A DNA stretch of 64,000 bases from Firmicutes bacterium AM41-11 (GTDB lineage: Bacteria > Bacillota_I > Bacilli_A > Erysipelotrichales > Erysipelotrichaceae). Made by a program: the position numbers and the translations under genes. Shown here piece by piece: positions 35,045 to 44,640 of this stretch. The stretch covers positions 1 through 64,000 of the forward strand of contig QUIQ01000002.1 in assembly GCA_003480165.1 (NCBI GenBank), in the 5' to 3' direction. The notes below the pieces were generated by a model that was not told the DNA's origin, ran no database searches, and saw nothing but the letters and a program-made list of their open reading frames with translations. Within the stretch, counting starts at the first letter, position 1. Every line of letters begins with the position of its first letter.

Positions 35045-36235
35045 ATGGACATGAATGAAATCAAAACACCTTATTATATTTTTTATGCAGATGAATTTAT
35101 TGAAAATTATCATGATTTAGAAGATGCAATGAAATCTGTTTATAAAAATTATCAAATTGCCTATTCTTTTAAGACAAATTACACACCTGCCGTTTGTAGC
35201 CTTGTTAAAAGTCTAGGAGGCTATGCGGAAGTTGTATCCGACATGGAATACCAACTAGCCTTAAAAATTGGTTTTCCTCCAGAACACATTGTGTACAATG
35301 GTCCAGGCAAAGGGGAAATGTTAGAACATAGTCTTTTCAATGGCGGTCTACTTAATGTAGATAATATGCGAGAACTTGAAAAAGTGATTGATATTGTAAA
35401 AAGATATCCAAATAAAGAATTCGAAATAGGGGTAAGAGTCAATTTTGATATTGGCAATGGTCTTCATTCAAGATTTGGATTAGATATTGAAAATGATGAT
35501 TTCAAAAATGCATTAAATAAAATCAAGCATATAGATAACCTTTCTCTTAGAGGATTGCATTTTCATATTAGTCGTGCCAGAGGATTGGAATCATGGAAAA
35601 ACCGAATTATTGGAATGCTCAATTTAATAGATGAATATCAATTGGACAATCTTCAATATATAGATTTAGGTAGTGGAATGTATGGAAAGCTAGATCCAGA
35701 ATTACAAGAACAGTTTGGACATACTCCAACATATGTAGATTATGCAAATGTTGTAGCGGGTGAAATGAGTAGCTTTTATGAAAATAGCATAAATAAACCA
35801 ATGCTTATTACAGAGCCTGGAACTACGCTTGTATCAAAGTATTTTCATGTATTTATGAGTGTTTTGGATATAAAAGAGATAAGAAACAAATATTTTGCTT
35901 TGCTTGATGGCAGTTTTCATAACGTAGGTGAAATTTGCGGCCTGAAAAAGGTACCTATGAGAATTACAACAAGTAAAAATTCTACATCATATAATAATGT
36001 TGATTTTGTTGGATATACATGTTTAGAACAAGATGTGATTTATTCAGGATATAATGGAAAATTAGCCATAGGTGATATAGTTGAAATTTGTAACGTTGGA
36101 GGATATTCAATTGTAGATAAACCTCCATTTATTCATCCTGATATTCCAATTTATATGATAAAAAATAATGAGATTACATGTATAAAAAAAGAACAAACAT
36201 TAAATGATATATTTGCACCTTATGTATTTGAGTAG
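35045..36235 (+). CDS. PLP-dependent fold-type III decarboxylase/racemase-like enzyme
   Basis: A 396-residue alanine-racemase-fold protein of the diaminopimelate/ornithine decarboxylase group. Lys43 in AYSFKTNYTP should bind PLP. HFHISRARG, DLGSGMYG and EPGTTLV are the phosphate-binding and substrate segments. Its place in the polysaccharide operon beside an ATP-grasp ligase suggests making an amino acid or amine that decorates the polymer, rather than lysine synthesis. That role is inferred. Confidence 0.8.
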   Translation: MDMNEIKTPYYIFYADEFIENYHDLEDAMKSVYKNYQIAYSFKTNYTPAVCSLVKSLGGYAEVVSDMEYQLALKIGFPPEHIVYNGPGKGEMLEHSLFNGGLLNVDNMRELEKVIDIVKRYPNKEFEIGVRVNFDIGNGLHSRFGLDIENDDFKNALNKIKHIDNLSLRGLHFHISRARGLESWKNRIIGMLNLIDEYQLDNLQYIDLGSGMYGKLDPELQEQFGHTPTYVDYANVVAGEMSSFYENSINKPMLITEPGTTLVSKYFHVFMSVLDIKEIRNKYFALLDGSFHNVGEICGLKKVPMRITTSKNSTSYNNVDFVGYTCLEQDVIYSGYNGKLAIGDIVEICNVGGYSIVDKPPFIHPDIPIYMIKNNEITCIKKEQTLNDIFAPYVFE

Positions 36236-36249
36236 AGGAGGAATTAATA

Positions 36250-37314
36250 ATGAAACCTATTACTATTATGATGAGTGCTAGTGGATCACAATTTGCGCCA
36301 GGAATAATTAAATGTTTTAAAAACAATGGAGAAAGAGAAATCACATTTATTGGTGGTGATATGAGTTCTGATCCTACCAATAAATATTTAGTTGATAAAT
36401 TTTATCAAGTTCCTGCTGCCAAAGATCCTAATTATGTGAATGCTATAATCGATATTTGTAAGAAAGAGAATGTAGATATTTTTATCCCGCAGATGTCTGC
36501 TGAACTACCAGTACTTTTAGAAAATATTGAAAGTTTTAAAGCTGAGAATATAAAAGTATCAATGACATTAAATGATAATTTGTATATTGCAAATAATAAG
36601 TTAAAGTTATTTGATTTTATGAGTAAAAATGAAATTCCTGTATCAAAATATACTGTAATAAAATCTATTGATGATTTTGATAGAGCTATTCAAGAAGTTG
36701 GTTATCCAGAAAAGCCAGTATGTATAAAACTAACTGAAAGCAGTGGAGCAAGAGGAGTAAGAATTATAGATTCAACTAAATCTAGATTTGATATTTTTGC
36801 TAATGAGAAACCGGATTCTTTTTTTATTTCTTATGAAGATATGAAAAAAACATTGCAAGAAGCGGATGTGTTTCCTGAAATTATGGTTATGGAATATTTA
36901 TCAGGTGATGAATATGATGTGGACCTAATTGCTGATAATGGAAAAGTTCTATATATGGCAGGAAGAAGAAATCCGGTTATGGTAATGAGCATTACGCAGG
37001 AATCTATTCTTGAAAGAAATGATGAAGCATATAAAATTGCAAAAGAAGTAGTTGAAAAATTAAAACTTGATGGAAATATTGGTTTAGATTTTAAATTTGC
37101 AGAAGATGGAAGTTGTAGACTTTTAGAGATTAATCCTAGAATTGATGCAACAGTTTCAATATTTGCTGCAGGTGGTTTGAATTTGCCGTATCTACAAATT
37201 AAACATTTACTTGGTGAAACACTTCCAGATATTAATGTTCAATATGGTACAAGATTGAAAAGAAGATATTCGGAAATGTTTACTACTAAGAATGGTAAAT
37301 TTTTGAGTTGGTAA
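36250..37314 (+). CDS. ATP-grasp ligase (carbamoyl-phosphate synthase-like)
   Basis: A 354-residue ATP-grasp enzyme: an N-terminal Rossmann-like part (MSASGSQFAPGIIKCF), then PVCIKLTESSGARGVRII, MVMEYLSGDEYDVD and CRLLEINPRID with the metal-binding Glu and Asn. Such enzymes join a carboxylate to an amine. The close link (14 bases) to the PLP enzyme suggests an amide-forming modification of the sugar polymer. Confidence 0.8.
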   Translation: MKPITIMMSASGSQFAPGIIKCFKNNGEREITFIGGDMSSDPTNKYLVDKFYQVPAAKDPNYVNAIIDICKKENVDIFIPQMSAELPVLLENIESFKAENIKVSMTLNDNLYIANNKLKLFDFMSKNEIPVSKYTVIKSIDDFDRAIQEVGYPEKPVCIKLTESSGARGVRIIDSTKSRFDIFANEKPDSFFISYEDMKKTLQEADVFPEIMVMEYLSGDEYDVDLIADNGKVLYMAGRRNPVMVMSITQESILERNDEAYKIAKEVVEKLKLDGNIGLDFKFAEDGSCRLLEINPRIDATVSIFAAGGLNLPYLQIKHLLGETLPDINVQYGTRLKRRYSEMFTTKNGKFLSW

Positions 37315-37347
37315 TAATGATGTATATGTCGAAGTAAAGAGGTAAAA

Positions 37348-38187
37348 ATGAAAGTTCTGATTATTGGTGAAAATAGTTTTCTCGGTAATAATGTTAAACA
37401 ATATCTAGAAAAAAGTAATGAATATGATGTAGATATTGTTGATTCTCACGAAGGTTGGAAAAAAGTTTCCTTTTCTAAGTATAGAGTTATAATCAATGTT
37501 AGTGCAATAGTACATAGATTTAATGAAATAGATGAATCTTTATATTATGAGGTGAATAGAGATTTAGCATTAGATTTAGCCAACAAAGCAAAAAAATCTG
37601 GTGTGAATCAATTTATTCAAATCTCGACTATGGGTGTGTTTGGTATTGAATTGGGAGAAGAACATGAAAAATTTGGATATCATCCGGGTACACCTTATGA
37701 ACGTAGCAAATATGAGGCTGATATTAAACTTGAAGAATTGCGAACTTCTCAGTTTCATATATGCATTGTTAGACCGCCAATGATATATGGTAAAACAAAT
37801 AAAGGCAATTTTCCAAAGTTGGAGAAATTTGCAGTGAAATCACCAATATTTCCTAAATATAGAAATCTTAGAGATTTCATCTATGTTGAAAATCTATGTG
37901 ATTTTTTGAAATTTTCAATAGATAATGATTTGAATGAAAACACATATCCTAGAGATAGTCATAGAATCAGTACATATGAAATGGTTCAAAAAATTGCAAG
38001 TTGTAAACAAAAAAAAATAGTATTAACTAGAATTTTCAATCCATTTATTAGAATGATTTATAAAAGTAACCATACACTTCGCAGTGTTTTTGGTGATAAT
38101 TACTGTACTATGCCGGTTTGTTCAAAAAATTGGAAATGTCCATACGAGTTTTCAACTGCACTTGAAAAAATATATAATGAAGATTGA
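37348..38187 (+). CDS. NAD-dependent epimerase/dehydratase family protein
   Basis: A 279-residue SDR. N-terminal GENSFLGNNV is the nucleotide loop, SAIVHRF follows, and the catalytic Tyr-Lys is YERSKYEAD. It is similar to sugar-nucleotide 4-reductases or epimerases of O-antigen loci. Base composition here is markedly more A/T-rich than upstream genes. Confidence 0.8.
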   Translation: MKVLIIGENSFLGNNVKQYLEKSNEYDVDIVDSHEGWKKVSFSKYRVIINVSAIVHRFNEIDESLYYEVNRDLALDLANKAKKSGVNQFIQISTMGVFGIELGEEHEKFGYHPGTPYERSKYEADIKLEELRTSQFHICIVRPPMIYGKTNKGNFPKLEKFAVKSPIFPKYRNLRDFIYVENLCDFLKFSIDNDLNENTYPRDSHRISTYEMVQKIASCKQKKIVLTRIFNPFIRMIYKSNHTLRSVFGDNYCTMPVCSKNWKCPYEFSTALEKIYNED

Positions 38188-38204
38188 AGAAAAGGAAGAT
38201 AATA

Positions 38205-39296
38205 ATGAAAAAAATAATTTTGTTTTCATGTAAAGATTATAATTTTTATAATTTTAGAAGTGAATTTATTTTGAAGTTGAAAAGTTTAGGATATGACGTT
38301 CTTCTTGTAAGTCCATACGGAGAAAAAATAGATTATTTTACGGAAAAAGGGATTAGATTTACAAACATTGATATAAATCGAAGAGGAATGAATGTAGTTG
38401 AGGAATTGAGGTTGTTAAGAGATATAAAGAAAATATTGATTGTAGAAAAGCCAGATTTAGTATTGACTTATAATGGAAAAACATCTTATTATCCAAGCTA
38501 TTTATGCAAGAGGCTACATATACCTTACATTGTCAATAATGCAGGTGTTATGAAAGGAAATCCATTACTGATTGCCATAGTAGAATTATTATATAAAATT
38601 TCAGAGAATAGGGCTAATTGTATTATGTATCAAAACAGTTATGAAAGAGATTATACACAAGCTTTGCTTAAAAATAGAACTCATTATCGTCTTTTGCCTG
38701 GATCTGGTGTAGATCTAGAAAAATATCCGTATACAGAATATCCATATAATAATGGAAAAATAATTATAGATTATGTAGCAAGAATTGTAAGATTTAAAGG
38801 TATTGAAGAATATTTAGCATGTGCTAAGTATATAAAGGAAAAATATCCATTTACGGAATTTAGAATATTTGGTGATTATGATGACGAGCAATACAGACCA
38901 ATTATTGATGAACTTCAGGAAAAAGGAATTGTAAATTATTATGGCGTTGTTAAGGATATGTATTCGAGGGTTGCAGAATCAAATTTGTGTATCCACGTAA
39001 GTGAATATGAAGGAATGACCAATACAATACTTGAACATAGTTCTGTAGGAAGACCTTGCATTGGATCTGCTGTTCCAGGAGTGATGGATGGAATTACGGA
39101 TGGTGTTACGGGATATGTTTGCAATGTAAATGATGTTCAATCGCTGATAGAAAAGGTTGAACAGTTTCTTGAACTTTCATTTGAACAAAAAGAAAAGATG
39201 GGAAAAGAAGCCAGAAAAAAAATGGAAAGAGAATTTGATCGCAATATCGTAACAAAGATTTATTTAGAAGAGATTGCTTCTATTTTGGGTGATTAG
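38205..39296 (+). CDS. glycosyltransferase family 4
   Basis: A 363-residue GT-B enzyme. The N-terminal acceptor domain contains FYNFRSEFILKLKSLGYDVLLVSPYG. The C-terminal nucleotide-sugar domain has the EX7E-like SEYEGMTNTILE. The start at 38205 follows AAAGGAAG; an upstream TTG inside the previous stop is not credible. It adds a sugar to the repeat unit; specificity unknown. Confidence 0.83.
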   Translation: MKKIILFSCKDYNFYNFRSEFILKLKSLGYDVLLVSPYGEKIDYFTEKGIRFTNIDINRRGMNVVEELRLLRDIKKILIVEKPDLVLTYNGKTSYYPSYLCKRLHIPYIVNNAGVMKGNPLLIAIVELLYKISENRANCIMYQNSYERDYTQALLKNRTHYRLLPGSGVDLEKYPYTEYPYNNGKIIIDYVARIVRFKGIEEYLACAKYIKEKYPFTEFRIFGDYDDEQYRPIIDELQEKGIVNYYGVVKDMYSRVAESNLCIHVSEYEGMTNTILEHSSVGRPCIGSAVPGVMDGITDGVTGYVCNVNDVQSLIEKVEQFLELSFEQKEKMGKEARKKMEREFDRNIVTKIYLEEIASILGD

Positions 39297-39391
39297 AATT
39301 AAATAGGTATGTAGAGGATATACGAATCTGAAAGAAAATTGTTACAAATAATTACGGTGAAGAAATTAATAATATATTAGGAGTGAATAAA

Positions 39392-40528
39392 ATGGCTAAC
39401 ATATTATATGCTGGTTTTTTTGCCTTACCAGATAAGGATGCAGCGGCTAATAGAGTTATCAATAACGCAAAAGCTTTTAGAGATGCGGGTAACACAGTCG
39501 TTTTTTTAGATGAGCAAAATAAACCGATTGAAAATGAACACAGTGTTGCAGGATTTCAGACTTGGTCCATTGAAAGACCTACAAATTTTTTTGGATTATT
39601 AAAAAAAATGACTAGTATTAAAAATATTGTTAATTTGGTCAATACAGTAAATAATATTGACATTATCATTGTTTATAATTATCCTGCAATCGCAATGTTA
39701 AAATTAATGTTTTACTGCAAAACTTCAAAAATTAAATTGGTTTCAGATTGCACTGAATGGTACTCTGGCAAAGATTACAGTTTTCCAATGAATATATTAA
39801 GTGCAGGAGATTCTTTATTAAGAATGAGCTACGTACAAAAAAAGCTTGATGGAATAATAGGTATTAGTAGTTATCTATGTGATTATTATTCTAAATGTAA
39901 AAATGTTATATTTGTACCACCACTTGTTGATAAATGTGAGTTTATTTGGAATCAAGATAAATTTGAATATAATCCAAATAAACTTAATTTAGTATATACT
40001 GGCAATCTTGGCAAAAGCAAAGAAGTTTTTTTGCCAATAATAGATGGTATTATAAATTCGAAAAACAAGGAAAATATTGTCCTAAGAATTGTAGGTGCTA
40101 CTAAAGATCAATTCATTGAACTCTGTCCTAATGCTGAAGAAAAAATTAAAATTTTAGGAAATTCATTGATATTTTTAGGAAGAATAACACATGCTGAATC
40201 TTTAAAAGTACTAGTTTCTTCTGACTATTTAATTTTTTTTAGAGAAAATAATCGTGTTACAAAAGCTGGATTTTCTACAAAATTTGTTGAAGCTATATCT
40301 AGTGGAACTAAAGTGATAACTACAGACACTGGTGATATTAAATACTATATAAACAATATTAATTGTGGATATATTGTTGAGGATTACCATTCTTTATCGA
40401 TTCTATTGGATAAAGATATTAATGAATTGAAACAGCAAAATGAATTGTATGATACAAATATATTTGATTATAAAAATTATGTTGAAGAATTTAGTAAATG
40501 GATTGATTGTGTTTTAAAACAGAATTAA
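39392..40528 (+). CDS. glycosyltransferase family 4-like
   Basis: A 378-residue GT-B-type protein (ILYAGFFALPDKDAAANRVINNAKAFRDAG at the N-terminus, YTGNLGKSKE and KAGFSTKFVEAISSG in the C-terminal domain). The start at 39392 follows AGGAG; a GTG 9 bases upstream overlaps that site. Very A/T-rich. Confidence 0.78.
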   Translation: MANILYAGFFALPDKDAAANRVINNAKAFRDAGNTVVFLDEQNKPIENEHSVAGFQTWSIERPTNFFGLLKKMTSIKNIVNLVNTVNNIDIIIVYNYPAIAMLKLMFYCKTSKIKLVSDCTEWYSGKDYSFPMNILSAGDSLLRMSYVQKKLDGIIGISSYLCDYYSKCKNVIFVPPLVDKCEFIWNQDKFEYNPNKLNLVYTGNLGKSKEVFLPIIDGIINSKNKENIVLRIVGATKDQFIELCPNAEEKIKILGNSLIFLGRITHAESLKVLVSSDYLIFFRENNRVTKAGFSTKFVEAISSGTKVITTDTGDIKYYINNINCGYIVEDYHSLSILLDKDINELKQQNELYDTNIFDYKNYVEEFSKWIDCVLKQN

Positions 40529-40570
40529 TAAAAACTACTTTAGTCAAAAATAGGAAAAGAGGATTGTTAA

Positions 40571-41788
40571 GTGTATATTTCAAAGAACAAATTAAAACAA
40601 ACTTTTATAGCAATAATTATATGTGTCTTAGCTATAGCAAATGCTTCACCTAAACTATTATCTTTAGGAATAGAAAGACAAGTATATTTTAGTTTTCTGC
40701 TTTTTTGTTTTATCTTTTCTTTTTTCAAGTTACTTAAAGGCACTATGTTTAAGAAAATCTATTTACTAAATATTATTGTTGTAATATTAATGTTTATATT
40801 TCCTTTTATCAGTGCGGAAATTACATATGCAAATAGATATTTATTTTTATCAGGATTACTTTTGTATCCCATGTTATATGAAGCAACTAAAGAAACCAGA
40901 ATTCCTTTTATAATTATAAAAATACTTTTAATTTGGTCTATTTATGTTTGTTTTCATACCATTGTTGTTTGTAATCAATTTTCATATGCATCAAGAATGG
41001 CTGATGTAAGTTTGTTGTATCAATCAATGGGAGTGGGTGGATATATGTTTATTTATGCAATTTCATTGGCTAGTGTTATATTGTTCTCGTATATTATAAA
41101 TAATGATATAAAAGATAACAAAACAAAGCTTTTTTTAATAATATGGTTTATATATATATTAACTGTTTATAAATCTAATTTTATGACGGCCGTATTAGTT
41201 TCGATAATTGGTGCAGCATTAAGTATATTATTTAAAAGAACAACATTAAAAAACAAGGTTGTTCTAATTTTGGTTTTCATAATTTTTTTCATTTTTCTGA
41301 TGGGTCCATGCCAAGAATTACTTGAAACCGTAATAACAAATATTTTACCTGAGTCTGGTCGTATTAGACAAATATTCTCTGGATCAGAGGGCGTTTTTCA
41401 AGCTATTTTTAATGAATTTATTAGTGATAGAATGCCAACAATTCAAACAAGTATAAATGCTATTAAAGAAAATTCTCTGTTCGGTATAATATTTAGTTCG
41501 AAAGAAATAAATATTGGAGAACATTCAACATTATTTGACACATTTGCTCTATGGGGAATTCCTATAGGTATATTTTATTTCATTTTAATATTTAAACCAT
41601 TCTTTAATAATTTAAGAATTTGTAAATACGAGTATAGTATACCTATTTTAGTTTCATTTTTTGTACTTATGATATTTAACAATATTGAATGTACATCTGC
41701 TTTTATTATTAGTTATATTACTTTATTTTATCTAGATTATTGTAGTTGTAAACAAGGAGAGTCTATTCATGAAAAAAGAAAAATCTAA
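40571..41788 (+). CDS. O-antigen/capsule repeat-unit polymerase (Wzy-like)
   Basis: A 405-residue protein with about ten to eleven hydrophobic segments and a large extracytoplasmic loop near residues 250-310, the profile of Wzy polymerases, which rarely show sequence identity. It starts with GTG behind AAGAGG. It ends 20 bases inside the next glycosyltransferase. Confidence 0.7.
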   Translation: MYISKNKLKQTFIAIIICVLAIANASPKLLSLGIERQVYFSFLLFCFIFSFFKLLKGTMFKKIYLLNIIVVILMFIFPFISAEITYANRYLFLSGLLLYPMLYEATKETRIPFIIIKILLIWSIYVCFHTIVVCNQFSYASRMADVSLLYQSMGVGGYMFIYAISLASVILFSYIINNDIKDNKTKLFLIIWFIYILTVYKSNFMTAVLVSIIGAALSILFKRTTLKNKVVLILVFIIFFIFLMGPCQELLETVITNILPESGRIRQIFSGSEGVFQAIFNEFISDRMPTIQTSINAIKENSLFGIIFSSKEINIGEHSTLFDTFALWGIPIGIFYFILIFKPFFNNLRICKYEYSIPILVSFFVLMIFNNIECTSAFIISYITLFYLDYCSCKQGESIHEKRKI

Positions 41789-42857
41789 GGGTGATTTGCC
41801 CGTTATATTGATTGCTTTTAAAGAAGGAGGAGAAAATGGAGGGCCATATACTAGTCATAAGAGGATTTTAAATAGTATAAATTCAGATAAATATCAACTA
41901 AAGCCATTTTTTTTTCCTCGTTCTCGTGTAATATTCTCTCCTAAAGGGTTAAAAAATCTAGTTAAACAAATAAAAGCAGAAGATGCAGTAGGGATGCATA
42001 TTGTAGGTTTGCAACTAGAGGGTTTTGTTGCAATGATTGTATGTAAATTGGCCAAAATTAAAATTCTTTTAGCAATCCATGGAAGTGAGGCTGAAACTAC
42101 AAATTTAAATAGAATAAAAAAAAGTTTACTGTCAATCCTTGAATATTTTACTGTTAAAAATTCAGATATAGTTTATGGTGTGAGTGACTATGTATGTAAT
42201 TGGCCTATTTGTGAATATTCAAAACATATGATAGGTACAATTTACAATTTACCTCCTTTAAAAAAAGATTGTTATTTAAAAAGTAATTTAAGGAAAGAAC
42301 TAGGAATTAAAGATGATGAAGTCGTTGTAGTTTCAACTGGACGTATAGTTAAAGAAAAAGGTTTTGATATATTAACTGATGTTATTAGAAAATTCTCTTC
42401 TAAAGATAATTTATCTTTTATAATTGCAGGAGATGGTGATTACAAAAAAGAAATGGAATGTATCATTTCTAAATCAGAAATGAAAGAAAAAGTACATTTT
42501 TTAGGATATAGGAAAGATATCAATAATATTCTTTCTTCTTCTGACATTTTTATTATATGTACTAAACATGAAACGTTGTGTATGTCTCTTCAAGAAGCTG
42601 GAATCAATGGATTACCTCTAATAGCAACAAATGTTGGAGGTATACCTGAAGTTTTTGACGAATCATGTGGTTTCTTAATAGAAAATTTAGATATAGATGG
42701 TTTTGCTAATGCTTTAAAAACCTTAAAAGATAATAAAGATATGAGAGTACGAATGGGAATAAATGCGAAAAACAAGATAATGTCTGATTTTGATTCTAAC
42801 GCAATACTTTCTAAATTAGATCAAGCATATTTGATGTTAATAGGCAAAAATAAATAA
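41769..42857 (+). CDS. glycosyltransferase family 4
   Basis: A 362-residue GT-B enzyme. The nucleotide-binding domain has STGRIVKEKGFDIL, IAGDGDYKKEM and an EX7E-like CTKHETLCMSLQEAGINGLP. The start behind AAGGAGAG overlaps the polymerase gene by 20 bases. Confidence 0.85.
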   Translation: MKKEKSKGDLPVILIAFKEGGENGGPYTSHKRILNSINSDKYQLKPFFFPRSRVIFSPKGLKNLVKQIKAEDAVGMHIVGLQLEGFVAMIVCKLAKIKILLAIHGSEAETTNLNRIKKSLLSILEYFTVKNSDIVYGVSDYVCNWPICEYSKHMIGTIYNLPPLKKDCYLKSNLRKELGIKDDEVVVVSTGRIVKEKGFDILTDVIRKFSSKDNLSFIIAGDGDYKKEMECIISKSEMKEKVHFLGYRKDINNILSSSDIFIICTKHETLCMSLQEAGINGLPLIATNVGGIPEVFDESCGFLIENLDIDGFANALKTLKDNKDMRVRMGINAKNKIMSDFDSNAILSKLDQAYLMLIGKNK

Positions 42858-42942
42858 CTAATATTTATTGCTTTATAAAATGTTAATAATTATCAAGAAC
42901 TGAATTAAATTTAGTTTTTGATTATTTATTCGGAGGTTAATT

Positions 42943-43509
42943 GTGAAATATATTTTTAAAATATGTGGTGGAATAATATTACAAATAGACAGAATGTTAG
43001 ATTACTGTAGAAAAGAATATAAGAAATCGAAGTTTAATGAATGTGGTGATGATGTATATATAGGCACTGGATGTATTTTCACTGAAAAAAATATAACTCT
43101 TGGAAATAAAGTATATATAGGTGCTAGATGTGTATTTCAATCAACATATGGAAAAATATACATCGGAAATCATATTATGTTTGGACCAGGCGTAAATATT
43201 CATGGAGGAAATCATAAAATAAGAGAGATTGGGCGTTTAATGGATGATGTATCATTAAAACAACAGGGGGATGATGGTATTATAACAATTGAAGATGATT
43301 GCTGGATAGGAGCAAATGCTGTTATTTTATCTAACGTTACAATTGGAAAAGGAAGCATAATTGGTAGTGGAAGTGTGGTAACTAAGGATGTACCTCCGTA
43401 TAGTATTTATACTGGTGTAAATTCAGTAGTAATACGTCCAAGATTTGATATTGAAAATCAAACTAAACATATTGAAAAGCTCAAAGAGCGTTATGGAGAT
43501 GATATTTAA
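42943..43509 (+). CDS. hexapeptide-repeat acetyltransferase (WbbJ/LacA type)
   Basis: A 188-residue left-handed beta-helix acyltransferase: repeated hexapeptides (IGTGCI, IGARCV, IGNHIM), HGGNHKI with the catalytic His, then IEDDCWIGANAVILSNVTIGKGSIIGSGSVVTKDVP. It O-acetylates a sugar of the polymer. It starts with GTG behind CGGAGG. Confidence 0.87.
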   Translation: MKYIFKICGGIILQIDRMLDYCRKEYKKSKFNECGDDVYIGTGCIFTEKNITLGNKVYIGARCVFQSTYGKIYIGNHIMFGPGVNIHGGNHKIREIGRLMDDVSLKQQGDDGIITIEDDCWIGANAVILSNVTIGKGSIIGSGSVVTKDVPPYSIYTGVNSVVIRPRFDIENQTKHIEKLKERYGDDI

Positions 43510-44640
43510 ATGATATATTACATAGGATATTACATAGATAATGAATATATTCATCAAATGAAAACTGTTGTTTCATCTATTTCTAAAATGAATTATATAT
43601 CTTCGTTACTAGAAAATGAAGATTCTGTTACTCTTATCTCAAGAAGCTACTCAATTATTAATAAAATAATGTATTCGAGAGAGAAAAAAATAGGAGATTC
43701 TTCATATTTAATTAATTTTAAGTCGTATTGGTCTTTTGGTAGAATAACACAAAATTTAAATAGATTATATGTTAATAAACAACTAGAATCATTTTGTTTA
43801 AAGAATATAAAATCAACAGATGTTGTTGTAATATATCATTCAACGGATGATTTAAAATTAATAGAATTACTAAAACAAAAAATTGGTTGCAAAATAGTAT
43901 TAGAAGTTGAAGAAATTTACGCAGATGTTACTAATGATAAAGATTTAAAATTAAGAGAACTTAAAGCTTTTGAAAATTGTGACGGATTTATTATTTCTGT
44001 GGAAGAACTTTATCAAGCTTTAAAAATAAAAAAACCTTATATTGTAATTAATGGGACATATAAGCCAGAATCACTTCGTGAAGTTAGTTTTGATGATACT
44101 AAGATTCATTGTATTTATGCAGGAACTTTTGATCAAACAAAAGGAGGAGCTTTGGCCGCAGTAAAAGCAGCTGAATTCTTGCCTAAAGAGTATCATGTGC
44201 ATATACTTGGTTTTGGTACTGAAAAACAAGTTGAAAATATAAAAAATGAGATAAATAAAGTGCAAAATAAAGTAAATTGCATATTAACTTATGATGGTTT
44301 AAAAAGTGGGGATGAATACATCGAATTCTTACAAAAATGCCATATAGGTTTGTGTACACAGATTCCAGATGCAAAATATGTACAAACTTCATTTCCATCA
44401 AAAATTTTGGTTTACTTAGCAAATGGGTTGAGAGTGTTGTCGGTTTATATACCGGCAATTGCAAATTCAAAAGTTGGAAATCTTCTTTATTATTATAATG
44501 ATCAAAATCCTCAAGTAATAGCACAAGCAATTAGAAATATTGATATTTCAAAACCATATAACAGTAGAAATGAATTAATCACAATAGATAATCTTGCTAA
44601 AAATGAAATTAAAGAATTGATAAGGAATGTGAAGAAATGA
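43510..44640 (+). CDS. glycosyltransferase, GT-B fold
   Basis: A 376-residue protein whose ATG follows the acetyltransferase stop directly (TAAATG), so translation is coupled. The C-terminal half has CIYAGTFDQTKGGALAAVKAAEFLP and TSFPSKILVYLANGLRV, typical of GT4-like enzymes. The donor and acceptor are unknown. Confidence 0.75.
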   Translation: MIYYIGYYIDNEYIHQMKTVVSSISKMNYISSLLENEDSVTLISRSYSIINKIMYSREKKIGDSSYLINFKSYWSFGRITQNLNRLYVNKQLESFCLKNIKSTDVVVIYHSTDDLKLIELLKQKIGCKIVLEVEEIYADVTNDKDLKLRELKAFENCDGFIISVEELYQALKIKKPYIVINGTYKPESLREVSFDDTKIHCIYAGTFDQTKGGALAAVKAAEFLPKEYHVHILGFGTEKQVENIKNEINKVQNKVNCILTYDGLKSGDEYIEFLQKCHIGLCTQIPDAKYVQTSFPSKILVYLANGLRVLSVYIPAIANSKVGNLLYYYNDQNPQVIAQAIRNIDISKPYNSRNELITIDNLAKNEIKELIRNVKK

